From positions 1 to 18,132 of the forward strand of contig CAZBAL010000031.1 in assembly GCA_964489735.1 (NCBI GenBank): a DNA stretch of 18,132 nt, read 5' to 3'. The position numbers were made by a program, and so were the translations under genes. This DNA comes from Andreesenia sp964489735. GTDB lineage: Bacteria; Bacillota; Clostridia; Tissierellales; Gottschalkiaceae. The notes beneath the pieces are model-generated. The model was given only the letters and a program-made list of their open reading frames with translations, was not told the origin of the DNA and ran no database searches. Positions 6,449-14,870 of this stretch are shown piece by piece; within the stretch, counting starts at the first letter, position 1; every line of letters starts with the position of its first letter.

Positions 6449-7336
6449 ATGAGTGGTTACAAGATTATTTGCAGTTCTACAGTAGATCTTCCTGAGGAAT
6501 ACTTGAAGGAAAAAGATATAGATTATGTTTACTTTCATTTTAATATGGATGGAGAGCAGTATGATGATGATTTTGGTAAATCCATATCCATAGATGAGTT
6601 TTATAAAAGAATTGAGAAAGGTGCTATGCCTACAACTTCACAGCCAAATGTTCAAGAAAACATATCGTGTATTGAACCATATCTGAAAGAAGGAAAAGAT
6701 ATTATATATATCAGCCTATCATCGGGAATTTCAGGAGCTTACAATGCTGCTTCAGTTGCATCTGAAATGTTGTCCGAAAAGTATCCTGAAAGAAAAATAA
6801 GGGTTATTGATTCACTTGGCGCTTCCTCAGGATATGGGTTATTAGTTGATAGCATTGCGGATTTAAGAGATAGCGGTGAGAGCTTTGATAATGTGGTGAG
6901 TTGGGCAGAGGAAAACAAACTGAATATACAGCATTGGTTTTTCTCAACTGATTTGCAACATTTTAAAAGAGGTGGGAGAATTTCAGCAACTTCTGCAGTC
7001 ATAGGAACGGTTCTAGGTGTGTGTCCACTTATGAATGTGGACAATGAAGGAAAGCTTATCCCACGTAAAAAAATAAAGGGTAAAAAGAAAGTCATTAAGG
7101 AAATAGTGAAAATGATGGAAATCCATGCTGAGGATGGACTTGATTACAGTAAAAAGTGTTTTATATCTCATTCGAACTGCATTGAAGATGCACAAAAAGT
7201 GGCAGAGTTGATAGAGAGCAAGTTTAATAAAATAGATGGAAGCGTCATGTTGAATGATATTGGTACAGTTATAGGCTCACATACAGGACCAGGCACTGTA
7301 GCACTTTTCTTTTATGGAGATAACAGAGTTGAATAA
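6449..7336 (+). CDS. DegV family fatty-acid-binding protein
   Basis: At 295 residues this is the usual DegV length. The characteristic segments are all present: CSSTVDLP (8-15), TTSQP (62-66), SLSSGISGAYNAA (89-101), VIDS (119-122), FKRGGRIS (172-179) and HTGPGTVALFF (278-288). DegV proteins bind one fatty-acid molecule in a buried cleft; the FakB members present it to the kinase FakA for phosphorylation and entry into phospholipid synthesis. No fakA lies nearby, so a FakB role is inferred from the family only. AGGAGG at 6436-6441 precedes the ATG at 6449 by 7 nt. The gene sits between the baeRF gene and the oxidoreductase, all on the plus strand. It is separated from the former by a terminator and from the latter by 118 nt. 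Confidence 0.93.
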   Translation: MSGYKIICSSTVDLPEEYLKEKDIDYVYFHFNMDGEQYDDDFGKSISIDEFYKRIEKGAMPTTSQPNVQENISCIEPYLKEGKDIIYISLSSGISGAYNAASVASEMLSEKYPERKIRVIDSLGASSGYGLLVDSIADLRDSGESFDNVVSWAEENKLNIQHWFFSTDLQHFKRGGRISATSAVIGTVLGVCPLMNVDNEGKLIPRKKIKGKKKVIKEIVKMMEIHAEDGLDYSKKCFISHSNCIEDAQKVAELIESKFNKIDGSVMLNDIGTVIGSHTGPGTVALFFYGDNRVE

Positions 7337-7454
7337 TGCAAGTTTAATTATTATGTAGTATAATTAATTAAATGGCAATAATGATAATGATGGGTCGTTT
7401 ATAGTGTTGTATTAGAATAATAAAACTGCGAGTGCAGAAATAAAGGTGATAATA

Positions 7455-8042
7455 ATGAAAAATTATTTAATAGTGTATTCAAATCCTGATGAAAGAAGTT
7501 TTTCTTTTGATATGAAGGAAAAAGCTCAGGAGTTTTTAGAGAGTAAAGGTCATAGTGTTCAGGTAAGAGATTTATACAAAATGGATTTTGACCCTCTTCT
7601 TACGGATATGGAAATCAACAATTTTGAAAAAGGAATATATTCTACTGATATTTTAGAAGAACAGGCATATCTTAAGTGGGCAGACGTAATAATTTTTATT
7701 TTCCCAATCTGGTGGGGAATACCAGCTATGCTGAAAGGCTATATAGATAAAGTGTTTTCTTATGGTTTTGCATATGAGACTACTCCTTTAGGAATGAAGG
7801 GCAAGCTTAATGGTAAACATGTGTATAGATTCAGTTCTATGAGATCGCTAAATGAGACTTACGACAAAGACGGATTTAAAGCTTCGCTTATCAATATTAT
7901 CGATAAGGGAATATTTGAATATGCAGGAATGAATGTAATCGAAAGTAAATTATTTGGTGGACTTCCTAGACAAGATGAAAGAACAGCCCAAGAGTATTTA
8001 AATCAGATTGAAGACTCGCTTGAGAAGTCTTTTAGAATTTAA
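7455..8042 (+). CDS. NAD(P)H-dependent oxidoreductase, flavodoxin-like fold
   Basis: With the ATG at 7455 the protein is 195 residues. It matches the NAD(P)H dehydrogenase (quinone)/Flavodoxin_2 family: MKNYLIVYSNPDERSFS (1-17) is the first beta strand and FMN phosphate loop. VRDLYKMDFDPLLT (37-50) follows, then ADVIIFIFPIWWGIPAMLKGY (76-96), the hallmark flavin-contacting PIWWGIP loop. Such enzymes bind FMN or FAD and reduce quinones or other small electrophiles in the cytoplasm with NAD(P)H; the substrate here is unknown. AAAGGTG at 7442-7448 supports ATG 7455. A GTG at 7446 in frame would overlap that site and is less likely. A clear terminator follows at 8070-8114. Confidence 0.9.
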   Translation: MKNYLIVYSNPDERSFSFDMKEKAQEFLESKGHSVQVRDLYKMDFDPLLTDMEINNFEKGIYSTDILEEQAYLKWADVIIFIFPIWWGIPAMLKGYIDKVFSYGFAYETTPLGMKGKLNGKHVYRFSSMRSLNETYDKDGFKASLINIIDKGIFEYAGMNVIESKLFGGLPRQDERTAQEYLNQIEDSLEKSFRI

Positions 8043-8069
8043 AGGATATCGATCCTATATAACGATAGA

Positions 8070-8114
8070 GAACACTCTTAAAAAGACACGATCTTATAAG
8101 AGTGTTCATTTTTA
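8070..8114 (+). terminator. rho-independent terminator after oxidoreductase gene
   Basis: GAACACTCTTA (8070-8080) pairs perfectly with TAAGAGTGTTC (8097-8107) and is followed by ATTTTTA. It lies about 20 nt ahead of the start of the next gene. Confidence 0.85.
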
Positions 8115-8133
8115 TGATTTATGAGGTGGTCAA

Positions 8134-9918
8134 GTGGATATTAGAGAGTATTTAAATAGCAATATACTAGTTACAGATGGTGCTATGGGAACGTATTTTG
8201 GTGATCTGGTTGGAAATATAGAGTCGTGTGAAATGGCCAGTGTGAAAAACCCTGATATAATCAAGAAAATCCATAGAGAGTATATAGAAGCCGGTGCAAA
8301 GCTTCTCAGAACTAATACTTTTTCTGCCAACACTCTTTCTATGAACATTGGCAGAAGTGAACTTAAGGAATTACTGGAAGCTAGTTATGATATTGCTAAA
8401 GAGGTCGCAGGAGATAATGCTTTTGTTGGCTGCAGTATAGGTCCTCTGCATGAGACAAGACTTAAAAAGAAGAGCTCGCCTGATTTCCTGACAGAGTACA
8501 AGTTTATTGTTGACTCTTTTATTGATAAAGGTGCAGATATATTTGTATTTGAGACGTTTGGAAGTCTTGATTTCATTCCAGAGATTACGAGATATATTAA
8601 AAGCAAAAATGATAATGCTTTTGTTCTGGTTCAGTTTGCAGTTATGGCAGATGGACATACAAGAAGAGGACTGAGCGTTTCTAAAATAATTTTTGAAATG
8701 GAAGCTCTTGAGTCTGTTGATTCTTTTGGCTTCAACTGTGGTTCAGGTCCTGCACATATATATAATATTCTGAAAAAATTAGATATATTCAAAAGTAATA
8801 TTATTTCTGTTCTTCCAAATGCAGGATATCCTGAGATAGTAAATAGAAGAATGGTTTATGTTAATAATCCTGAGTACTTCTCAGAAAAGATAACAGACAT
8901 AGTGAAGCTCGGTGCTAAAATTGTTGGGGGATGCTGTGGTACTACACCATCGCATATAAGAGAGATAGTAAAGCAGTTAGATGAAGATAGAACATTGGAG
9001 TTCAAGTCGGAGTCTGTTGACAAGAAAGCCGAAACTGTACAGGTTAAAAAAGGAAACAGCTTTAAAAAAAAGCTTGATAACAAAGAGTTCGTAATTGCTG
9101 TGGAAATAGATCCTCCTTTTGATATAAATATTCAGAAGAGCATTGATAATGCAAGAATTTGTAAAGAAAATGGTGTTGACATTGTAACTGTTGCAGATTC
9201 ACCAAGAGGTGTCGCTAGAGTGGATTCGTTCATGGTTGCATCTAAAATCAAAAGTGATGTTGGGATAGAGGTCATGCCTCATATCTGTTGTAGGGACAAA
9301 AATATGAATGCATTGAAATCAGGTATTATGGGTGCCTATATAAATGGTATAAGAAATATATTGGCTATAACAGGTGATCCTGTTCTGGATATTGAAACTG
9401 TATCGACAAAGTCGGTATTTAATATGAATTCATATCAATTAATCAACATGATAGAGAATCTGAATCAGGAAATGTTTGGTGGAGATGAGATACTAATTGG
9501 AGGAGCACTGAATCTCAATGTGAAAAACAAAGATGCTCAGATTGAAAGAATGAGAAGAAAATCGGAAAAGGGTGCTAGTATATATCTTACCCAGCCTATA
9601 TTTGATGATGAGAGTATAGAATATCTGTCAAAACTGGATAAAGAGGGCAACAAAATATTAGCAGGTATTATGCCGGTGGTTAGTTATAAAAACGCACAGT
9701 TTCTGAATAATGAGCTGCCTGGAATAAAAATACCGGATAAATATGTTCAAATGTTCAAAGAGGAAAAAAATAAAGAAAAATCTGTTGAAATAGGCATAAA
9801 CATCGCTAAGGAAACGATCAATAAAATAAAGCCTCATGTCGATGGAATATATTTTATTACTCCATTTAACAGAATTGATATTATTACAGAGCTTATTGAA
9901 AAAACAGGTCTGAAATAG
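8134..9918 (+). CDS. bifunctional homocysteine S-methyltransferase / methylenetetrahydrofolate reductase
   Basis: This is a 594-residue two-domain protein of the YitJ type. Residues 1-285 are the homocysteine S-methyltransferase domain, with TDGAMGTYF (14-22) and the three zinc-ligand cysteines in FNCGSGP (Cys202) and GGCCGTTP (Cys267, Cys268). After a charged linker (about 286-310), residues 311-594 form a MetF-like TIM barrel with AVEIDPP (322-328, Glu324), MPHICCRDKN (381-390) and LAITGDP (410-416). The second domain would reduce methylene-THF to methyl-THF and the first would methylate homocysteine to methionine. No cobalamin-binding domain is present in this protein. The start is GTG at 8134 after GAGGTGG (8123-8129). 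No SAM or T-box riboswitch is visible upstream, where a terminator ends the preceding unit. The gene is followed by a shared terminator. Confidence 0.93.
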   Translation: MDIREYLNSNILVTDGAMGTYFGDLVGNIESCEMASVKNPDIIKKIHREYIEAGAKLLRTNTFSANTLSMNIGRSELKELLEASYDIAKEVAGDNAFVGCSIGPLHETRLKKKSSPDFLTEYKFIVDSFIDKGADIFVFETFGSLDFIPEITRYIKSKNDNAFVLVQFAVMADGHTRRGLSVSKIIFEMEALESVDSFGFNCGSGPAHIYNILKKLDIFKSNIISVLPNAGYPEIVNRRMVYVNNPEYFSEKITDIVKLGAKIVGGCCGTTPSHIREIVKQLDEDRTLEFKSESVDKKAETVQVKKGNSFKKKLDNKEFVIAVEIDPPFDINIQKSIDNARICKENGVDIVTVADSPRGVARVDSFMVASKIKSDVGIEVMPHICCRDKNMNALKSGIMGAYINGIRNILAITGDPVLDIETVSTKSVFNMNSYQLINMIENLNQEMFGGDEILIGGALNLNVKNKDAQIERMRRKSEKGASIYLTQPIFDDESIEYLSKLDKEGNKILAGIMPVVSYKNAQFLNNELPGIKIPDKYVQMFKEEKNKEKSVEIGINIAKETINKIKPHVDGIYFITPFNRIDIITELIEKTGLK

Positions 9919-9936
9919 TCGTTTTTATACAAATGG

Positions 9937-9981
9937 AAACCCTATATCCATCATATTTACTGATGTATATAGGGTTTTATT
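9937..9981. terminator. bidirectional terminator between convergent genes
   Basis: AAACCCTATAT and CATCA pair with TGATG and ATATAGGGTTT, with one internal mismatch, and end in TTTT. The upstream A-run is short, but the hairpin is placed exactly between the convergent methyltransferase/reductase gene and the glutaredoxin gene. Confidence 0.85.
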
Positions 9982-9988
9982 ATTAAAA

Positions 9989-10255
9989 TTACTCTTCAAC
10001 TATACCAAGTGTTTCGTTAATCTTACCTTCTTTTTTTAATGCGACCATGTCGTCATATCCGCCTATAAACACATCATCCACAAAAAGTTGAGGAACAGTT
10101 CTAGAGCCTGATTTTTCCATTACTGGATCGAATAGTGACTGATCGAATGTCACGTCAACTTCTTTAAACTCCAAGTTATTTCTCTCTAGGAAAGCAACTG
10201 CTCTTTTACAATATGGACAGTAGTTTTTTGTGTATATTACGATATCTTTTTTCAT
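9989..10255 (-). CDS. glutaredoxin (GrxC-like)
   Basis: This 88-residue protein covers one complete glutaredoxin domain. The dithiol active site CPYC is at residues 13-16 in IYTKNYCPYCKRA. TVPQLFVDD carries the cis-proline loop, and GGYDD is the C-terminal glutathione-contact motif. It is a cytoplasmic thiol-disulfide oxidoreductase. Many Clostridia lack glutathione, so the physiological reductant may be another thiol or thioredoxin reductase; this is inference. GAGGTG at 10264-10269 lies 8 nt before the ATG at 10255. It is a single-gene unit divergent from the L,D-transpeptidase gene. Confidence 0.94.
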   Translation of the reverse strand: MKKDIVIYTKNYCPYCKRAVAFLERNNLEFKEVDVTFDQSLFDPVMEKSGSRTVPQLFVDDVFIGGYDDMVALKKEGKINETLGIVEE

Positions 10256-10558
10256 TATTAAATCACCTCATAAATTTTTCTTATTAAGAATCTTACCCAT
10301 AATTAGAGAGTATTAAACCAAAAACTGTTTATATTAAGTTTATTTTTATATATCTGCATTTTATATAATATAGAAAAAATTAATCAAACTATAAGGTGAC
10401 TGTTGCGTAGTATATTGGTAATATAAGTAAAATGAGAAAAAAATCACGTATTTTTCATTACTTACATATTATATAAGTATATTGTTTGAAGTTATTGTAT
10501 AATATAATAGAATATAGTATAGTAAATTATAGATTAATATGATGGGAGAGGCGATAAG
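10256..10558. other. divergent intergenic region, glutaredoxin / L,D-transpeptidase
   Basis: This 303-nt AT-rich space should hold promoters for both divergent genes. An imperfect long inverted repeat spans about 10420-10475 (left arm containing AAGTAAAATGAGAAAAA, right arm TTTTTCATTACTT), around a loop with ATCACGT. A possible plus-strand promoter lies at 10482-10508. No small ORF with a ribosome site is seen. Confidence 0.55.
10482..10508 (+). promoter_or_regulatory. candidate sigma-A promoter of the L,D-transpeptidase gene
   Basis: TTGTTT at 10482-10487 and TATAAT at 10503-10508 are separated by 15 nt, shorter than the ideal 17. A second TATAAT overlaps at 10498-10503. The site lies about 50 nt upstream of the GTG start. 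Tentative in AT-rich DNA. Confidence 0.35.
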
Positions 10559-11959
10559 GTGCAAGGTGGAAAAGAATTTATAGCGAAAAAGAGAACCAAA
10601 TATATTATTGGCGGAATCGCTGCTGCTATTGTTCTTATTGGAGGAATATACTCCGGAGTGGCATATAGCTATAATAGCAAGTTTATACCAGGAACTGTAG
10701 TAGATGGTTTGGACATTTCTGGGAAAAATATAGCTCAGGCAGAAAAGGAAATGAAGGAAAGATACACTACCAGTACCTACACTGTTAAAGAAAACGGAAA
10801 AGAGATAACTAAAGTTACTGGAGAGCAACTTGATATGAATCCAGACTTCAACGGATATTTATCAAAGCTTAATGAAGGTCAGAACAAATGGGCTTGGGGA
10901 ATCAGTAAGTTCAATGACTCAGAAGTTAAAGACAGTCCAGATGGCATAGTGATGGATGAAAATAAATATAAAGCTCATTTCGAAAATATTGATTTTAATA
11001 GTGGAGAAAGAGCAGAGCCTACAGATGCAAAAGTTGTTTTCAAGGAAGACAAGTTTGTGATTGAACCTGAGACGGTAGGAAACACTTTAGACCTGAAAAA
11101 AGTGGATGACAAAATAAGATCATCAATAAAAGCAGGGAAAACTGATATCAACATTGAAGACTGCTATGTTCAGCCTAATATAAAGAAAGATGATAAGAAT
11201 CTTAAAAAAGCTTTAGATGAGATGAATAAACTAGCAGATAAGCAAGTTGTTTATAAAATATCAGGCGAAAATGCTATAGTTGGAAAAGATGCTGTAGCAG
11301 CTTGGCTGACATATGATGAGAATGGAAATGTTAGCTTGAACGAAGAAGCTGTAACTGCATATGTACAACTTCTTAATGAGCAAAGAAGTACACGTGGTAA
11401 GGAAAGAGATTTTAATGGAACTTTAAGTGGACCAATTAAAATAGGTGGAGGAATCTATGGATGGTCTATAGATGTTGCTGAAGAAACTAAGGAACTTATG
11501 GAAGAGTTTATGAAAGCAGATGATAAGCTTGAGAGAGTTCCAGTTACAAATGGAGTTGGATTTGATAAAGATACTAATCATATTGAAAAAAATTATGTAG
11601 AGATCGACTTGTCAAATCAATATATGTGGGTTTATAAAGATGGCGAGATAGTAGTAGAAACGCCTGTAGTAACTGGTAATCCGAATACAGGTCATACAAC
11701 ACCAGCGGGAGTATTCTATATCTGGAGTAAGGAGACAAACAGAATCTTAAGAGGTGCAGACTATGCTACACCTGTTAGCTACTGGATGCCTATAGACTGG
11801 TCAGGAGTTGGAATACACGATGCTAACTGGCAACCTTCATTCGGGGGAAGCGCATATCTTTATAGAGGTTCTCATGGATGTATAAATACACCTATGGGAG
11901 CAGTAGCACAGGTTTATAACAATGTTGAAGTAGGTACGCCTGTTGTAGTTCACTATTAA
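10559..11959 (+). CDS. membrane-anchored L,D-transpeptidase (YkuD domain)
   Basis: This 466-residue protein has a short basic N terminus and one membrane segment (about 15-37), leaving the rest outside the cell. Residues about 45-335 form two related modules of the kind described as peptidoglycan-binding-like (PG_binding_4), seen around VVDGLDISGKNIAQAE and AKVVFKEDKFVIEPE. The C-terminal YkuD catalytic domain is about 345-466. Its signature runs from GIHDANW (His420) to GSHGCINTP (Ser438-His439-Gly440-Cys441), with Cys441 the expected nucleophile. These enzymes make 3-3 peptidoglycan cross-links or attach proteins to the wall, and are largely insensitive to classical penicillins. The start is GTG at 10559, 7 nt after GGGAGAGG (10544-10551). 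A nested hairpin terminator follows. Confidence 0.94.
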   Translation: MQGGKEFIAKKRTKYIIGGIAAAIVLIGGIYSGVAYSYNSKFIPGTVVDGLDISGKNIAQAEKEMKERYTTSTYTVKENGKEITKVTGEQLDMNPDFNGYLSKLNEGQNKWAWGISKFNDSEVKDSPDGIVMDENKYKAHFENIDFNSGERAEPTDAKVVFKEDKFVIEPETVGNTLDLKKVDDKIRSSIKAGKTDINIEDCYVQPNIKKDDKNLKKALDEMNKLADKQVVYKISGENAIVGKDAVAAWLTYDENGNVSLNEEAVTAYVQLLNEQRSTRGKERDFNGTLSGPIKIGGGIYGWSIDVAEETKELMEEFMKADDKLERVPVTNGVGFDKDTNHIEKNYVEIDLSNQYMWVYKDGEIVVETPVVTGNPNTGHTTPAGVFYIWSKETNRILRGADYATPVSYWMPIDWSGVGIHDANWQPSFGGSAYLYRGSHGCINTPMGAVAQVYNNVEVGTPVVVHY

Positions 11960-12067
11960 TTATCAAGATAGGGAAATTGCAACGATAATTAAGTGAGACA
12001 AAGCAAAGATAAAGGCTAACAAATAAAAATTAGTAGATAATAGCTAATAATAATTGAAAGAAAAAAT

Positions 12068-12127
12068 AAAAGCATTTGGAAAAAGAGTTTTATATCTAAA
12101 ATACTCTCAATCCAAATGCTTTTTTTA
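12068..12127. terminator. bidirectional terminator with nested hairpin
   Basis: AAAAGCATTTGGA (12068-12080) pairs with TCCAAATGCTTTT (12111-12123), followed by more T. Between the arms, AGAGT...TTTA and TAAA...ACTCT can form an inner stem. It ends both the L,D-transpeptidase gene (plus) and the methyltransferase/MoeA-like/DUF364 operon (minus). Confidence 0.88.
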
Positions 12128-12147
12128 TTGAAGCTATACCTTTGAAA

Positions 12148-12918
12148 TTATTTATTCTCCAGACTGACCATACGTCCAGCTTTAAATATCGCCATGTTTC
12201 TACCAGTTTTTATTATTTCAGACATATTATCTTTTTCCATTACACAGAAACCAGAAATGCCTGATATCCCATATTTGAATAAAATTGGGGTAACGGGAAC
12301 TGTAGGTCCAACAAGTATTACTTCGGCTTTATCTTTCATTATTTGAAGCAATCTAGGCAATGTCTTATTTATGAAAGTCATTCCTGTTACAAAGACATAG
12401 TCCTGGTCGGGTAAAATATATTCACATGCACTATCGGGGTAGTCACCCATTGAAGGATTTCTCTCCAATATGGACATATTACATATAGGCTCTAACTTCT
12501 TTTCAAGTCTAGGGAAATGTCCTATTACTGCCACATTTTTTCCTTTTACTTTGTTTGCGTAGTCTAAAAAGGCATCCTTTTTCTTTCTGCTTAATATATC
12601 CTTTTTGCTAAGGTCATGGTCATCGAAAACTCCCAGTTCATGAAAATTTTCTGGGGTGTTATAATATGCATTGATTGCTGCAAGACCAATAGAAGCTTCT
12701 GTGAAGTTCCAAGATTTACTCATTTCTGCCACATCTTTTAGTTTCATTCCAATAACTGTATCTTCATACATCCATGGTCTTGAATAGCCTCTGACAGTTA
12801 TTGATATTCCCATGCTGTCAACAGTTTCGACTTTAGTCCATGAACTTGCAACGTTATAATCTTTTACAATAATATTCTCAGGTATATTTTTAATAAGTTC
12901 ATCGTACATGCTCCACAT
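12148..12918 (-). CDS. DUF4213/DUF364 protein, putative metal-handling Rossmann-like protein
   Basis: This 256-residue soluble protein matches the architecture of the DUF364 family. An N-terminal half (about 1-95, DUF4213) contains YDELIKNIPE near the start and LAAINAYYNT (79-88). A C-terminal Rossmann-like half starts at KGKNVAVIGHFPRLEKKL (about 124-141). It continues through ILPDQDYVFVTGMTFINKTLPRLL (about 168-191) and VILVGPTVPVTPILFKYGI (about 200-218). A structure of one family member suggested a role in heavy-metal chelation; the function is unproven. It is the last gene of a minus-strand operon with a MoeA-like protein and a methyltransferase, which supports a metal- or cofactor-related job. 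TGAGGTG at 12924-12930 precedes the ATG at 12918 by 5 nt. An 86-nt spacer with an inverted repeat separates it from the gene upstream. Confidence 0.85.
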   Translation of the reverse strand: MWSMYDELIKNIPENIIVKDYNVASSWTKVETVDSMGISITVRGYSRPWMYEDTVIGMKLKDVAEMSKSWNFTEASIGLAAINAYYNTPENFHELGVFDDHDLSKKDILSRKKKDAFLDYANKVKGKNVAVIGHFPRLEKKLEPICNMSILERNPSMGDYPDSACEYILPDQDYVFVTGMTFINKTLPRLLQIMKDKAEVILVGPTVPVTPILFKYGISGISGFCVMEKDNMSEIIKTGRNMAIFKAGRMVSLENK

Positions 12919-12929
12919 AAAATCACCTC

Positions 12930-13000
12930 AGAGATCTCAATTTTTTATATTTCTTAAATTTTACATACTAAATTTCAATTTACTTAAAACCCAGATCTCT
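12930..13000 (-). promoter_or_regulatory. inverted repeat next to the DUF364 gene ribosome site
   Basis: AGAGATCT at 12930-12937 and AGATCTCT at 12993-13000 are complementary and lie 55 nt apart. The proximal arm directly abuts the TGAGGTG ribosome site at 12924-12930, so pairing could limit access to it. Only 8 bp, with self-complementary AGATCT cores, so it may be chance. Confidence 0.3.
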
Positions 13001-13004
13001 CAAT

Positions 13005-14213
13005 CTATATACCTTCAATAAACGCTCTGCTATTCAAAAGCTCCACCTCTATGGTTTCACCTTTTTCTATCTTAGAAGTACCAATTGGCGAAATATAAAA
13101 CGCATCTGCCGATGAGGAAACAGCACCAGGATGTGCACGATGAAGCTTTGGATAGGCTAAATAATTGCCATCTTCATCTTTTTTCAGTTCCATTTTACAA
13201 AGGAAATCCATTTTTGCTGGTGTGCTCATACTCTCTTGAAGAATAGCTTTCACAGTTTCTTTTGTTTCCGATGGAATGTTGAGAGCTCTTGCAACTGCCC
13301 CTCTAACGCACCAGTCTGCCCCATAAAAAGCTGCAATATTTGGACCCGGCAGGTTTATAACCGGCTTATTATCAATTATTCCCATACCGAGAGGGAAGCC
13401 AGGTGCCGCTGCTATTCTATGATGCAGAAGTTCACCTCTTTTTTTAATAAGCTCAGTATTTAAGTCTTCTTTACCTTTTGATGAGCCAGCATTGATAACT
13501 ACAATATCCGCTGCATAAAGGGCCTCATCAAGGACAAATTCAAGATCTTCGGTTATATCTTTTACTATTGGAAAACATAGTGGCTCTGCACCCATTTCCA
13601 TAAGCATGTTTTTGATCATAATTGAGTTTGAATCTACGTTTTGACCTCTTTTAGGTATGCTTCCACGACATACAAGCTCGCTCCCTGTAGGGATAAATGC
13701 TACTTTAGGTTTCTTTCGAACTCTGATATATTCATGACCACCCATAGCAAGTGAAGCTAAATGATGAGGTCTTATTTTTGTGTCTTTAGAAATTAATTTA
13801 TCATTTTTTGAGACAATTTTTCCTTTTTTTGATACATTAGTTCCAGGTTCATATTTAATATCTTTAGAAAGAGAGATCTTTCCGCTTTCATCAAACATTA
13901 CATCTTCAATTCTGACTACAAAGTCATATTTATCATCGAAGTCATCTCCTGTATCGGCTCTTTCATACTCTGTTCCTTCTGTCCATGCACTTGTGTCAGG
14001 AAGTCCATTCTTGAAATACTCTGAAGAAGTTGCTATTCCATCAGCAGATGAAGCACGAACGAGTGGAAGTGTATTGTTTGAGTAGACATCTTCGGCACAG
14101 ATTCTGTTTAATGCTTCTTCTATAAATACTATTTCAGTTTCATATATGGGAATCCATTTTGAAAATAGTGTATTCATTGCTTCTGTTTTTGTAGGGTATT
14201 TACTAACTATCAT
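13005..14213 (-). CDS. MoeA-like molybdopterin molybdotransferase family protein, divergent
   Basis: The 402-residue protein has the domain order of MoeA. The N-terminal region carries ASSADGIA (54-61), equivalent to the SxMDGYA motif with its Asp. A MoCF/MogA-like domain follows with IPTGSELV (174-181), NVDSNS (192-197), GSSKGKED (243-250) and INLPGPNIAAF (286-296). A C-terminal beta domain occupies about 325-402. MoeA inserts molybdate (or tungstate) into adenylated molybdopterin. Several core motifs depart from the usual form: TGSEL for TGDEL, GSSKGKED for GGVSxGxxD and PGPN for PGNP, so it may be a paralogue with a different substrate. No other molybdenum-cofactor gene is in the window. 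AGGAGG at 14225-14230 overlaps the stop of the upstream methyltransferase gene, implying translational coupling. It sits 11 nt from the ATG at 14213, a rather long spacing. Confidence 0.85.
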   Translation of the reverse strand: MIVSKYPTKTEAMNTLFSKWIPIYETEIVFIEEALNRICAEDVYSNNTLPLVRASSADGIATSSEYFKNGLPDTSAWTEGTEYERADTGDDFDDKYDFVVRIEDVMFDESGKISLSKDIKYEPGTNVSKKGKIVSKNDKLISKDTKIRPHHLASLAMGGHEYIRVRKKPKVAFIPTGSELVCRGSIPKRGQNVDSNSIMIKNMLMEMGAEPLCFPIVKDITEDLEFVLDEALYAADIVVINAGSSKGKEDLNTELIKKRGELLHHRIAAAPGFPLGMGIIDNKPVINLPGPNIAAFYGADWCVRGAVARALNIPSETKETVKAILQESMSTPAKMDFLCKMELKKDEDGNYLAYPKLHRAHPGAVSSSADAFYISPIGTSKIEKGETIEVELLNSRAFIEGI

Positions 14214-14228
14214 ATTACTTTCATCCTC

Positions 14229-14870
14229 CTAAATTTTCTCTATGACAAACCAACGGCCTTTATTTTCATTTTTTATTACACTTGCTTTATGAAAATTAAG
14301 TTTTTTGAATATATCCATATACTCTTCTGTCGACCTTTTCTTCATACCTCTTCTAGTTTTCAGAGAGTCAGGCCAACTTGGATCTATTTTTCCCATTTTT
14401 TCGTATATCTCTTCTACTAATTCTTTATTGCCTAGTCCACCACCTATGTAAGTTTTTCCACCCGGCTTTAGGACTCTGTAGATTTCTTTAAAAGCTGTCT
14501 CTGTATCTTTCCAAAAACCCATAGAACCTCTGCTAACTATAAGGTCAAATGTATTATCTGCGAATCTCATATTTGTCACGTCTTCCTCAAATACTTCTGT
14601 CCTAGAGTCAAGATTCCAGTCTTTAGCTCGTTCAGTAGACTTTTCTACAGCATATTTATTTATATCTATCAATGTTGCAGTAAGATTGGTCTTTTGAAGC
14701 ATTGTAAGGCCAAGGTGACCACCGCCACATCCAATATCAAGCATTTTTCCACTAGTAATACCTGTTTTATCGATTATGTCATCAGCTATAACTGCATATA
14801 TAGGGAAAAATATATTTTGTGCTATATAGTCAAATTCATAGTTTTCATCCATGCCTTCTATTTTAATCAA
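14229..14870 (-). CDS. class I SAM-dependent methyltransferase
   Basis: This 213-residue protein has the Rossmann methyltransferase fold. Motif I is MLDIGCGGGHLG (43-54), the acidic end of strand 2 is TLIDINKYA, and the later motifs are FEEDVTNMRFADNTFDLIVSRGSMGFW and IYRVLKPGGKTYIGGG. It is the generic Methyltransf_11/25 type; the methyl acceptor cannot be read from the sequence. The start is TTG at 14870, placed 7 nt after GGGGGAG (14878-14884). The in-frame ATG at 14852 has only GAAGG directly adjacent and is less likely. It is the first gene of the operon with the MoeA-like and DUF364 genes, with only 15 nt to the next start. Whether it modifies a metal ligand, a cofactor or something unrelated is unknown. 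Confidence 0.9.
   Translation of the reverse strand: MIKIEGMDENYEFDYIAQNIFFPIYAVIADDIIDKTGITSGKMLDIGCGGGHLGLTMLQKTNLTATLIDINKYAVEKSTERAKDWNLDSRTEVFEEDVTNMRFADNTFDLIVSRGSMGFWKDTETAFKEIYRVLKPGGKTYIGGGLGNKELVEEIYEKMGKIDPSWPDSLKTRRGMKKRSTEEYMDIFKKLNFHKASVIKNENKGRWFVIEKI

Noticed and set aside
6739..7095. Minus-strand open frame inside the DegV gene, and similar ones inside the reductase, MoeA-like, YyaL-like and ThiD genes
   Set aside because: They are antisense shadows of well-supported genes, with no ribosome sites or recognisable motifs.
8043..8133. Possible SAM or T-box riboswitch ahead of the methionine-synthesis gene
   Set aside because: Only 91 nt are available and they contain a simple terminator of the upstream gene plus a 5-bp hairpin; none of the conserved riboswitch segments is present.
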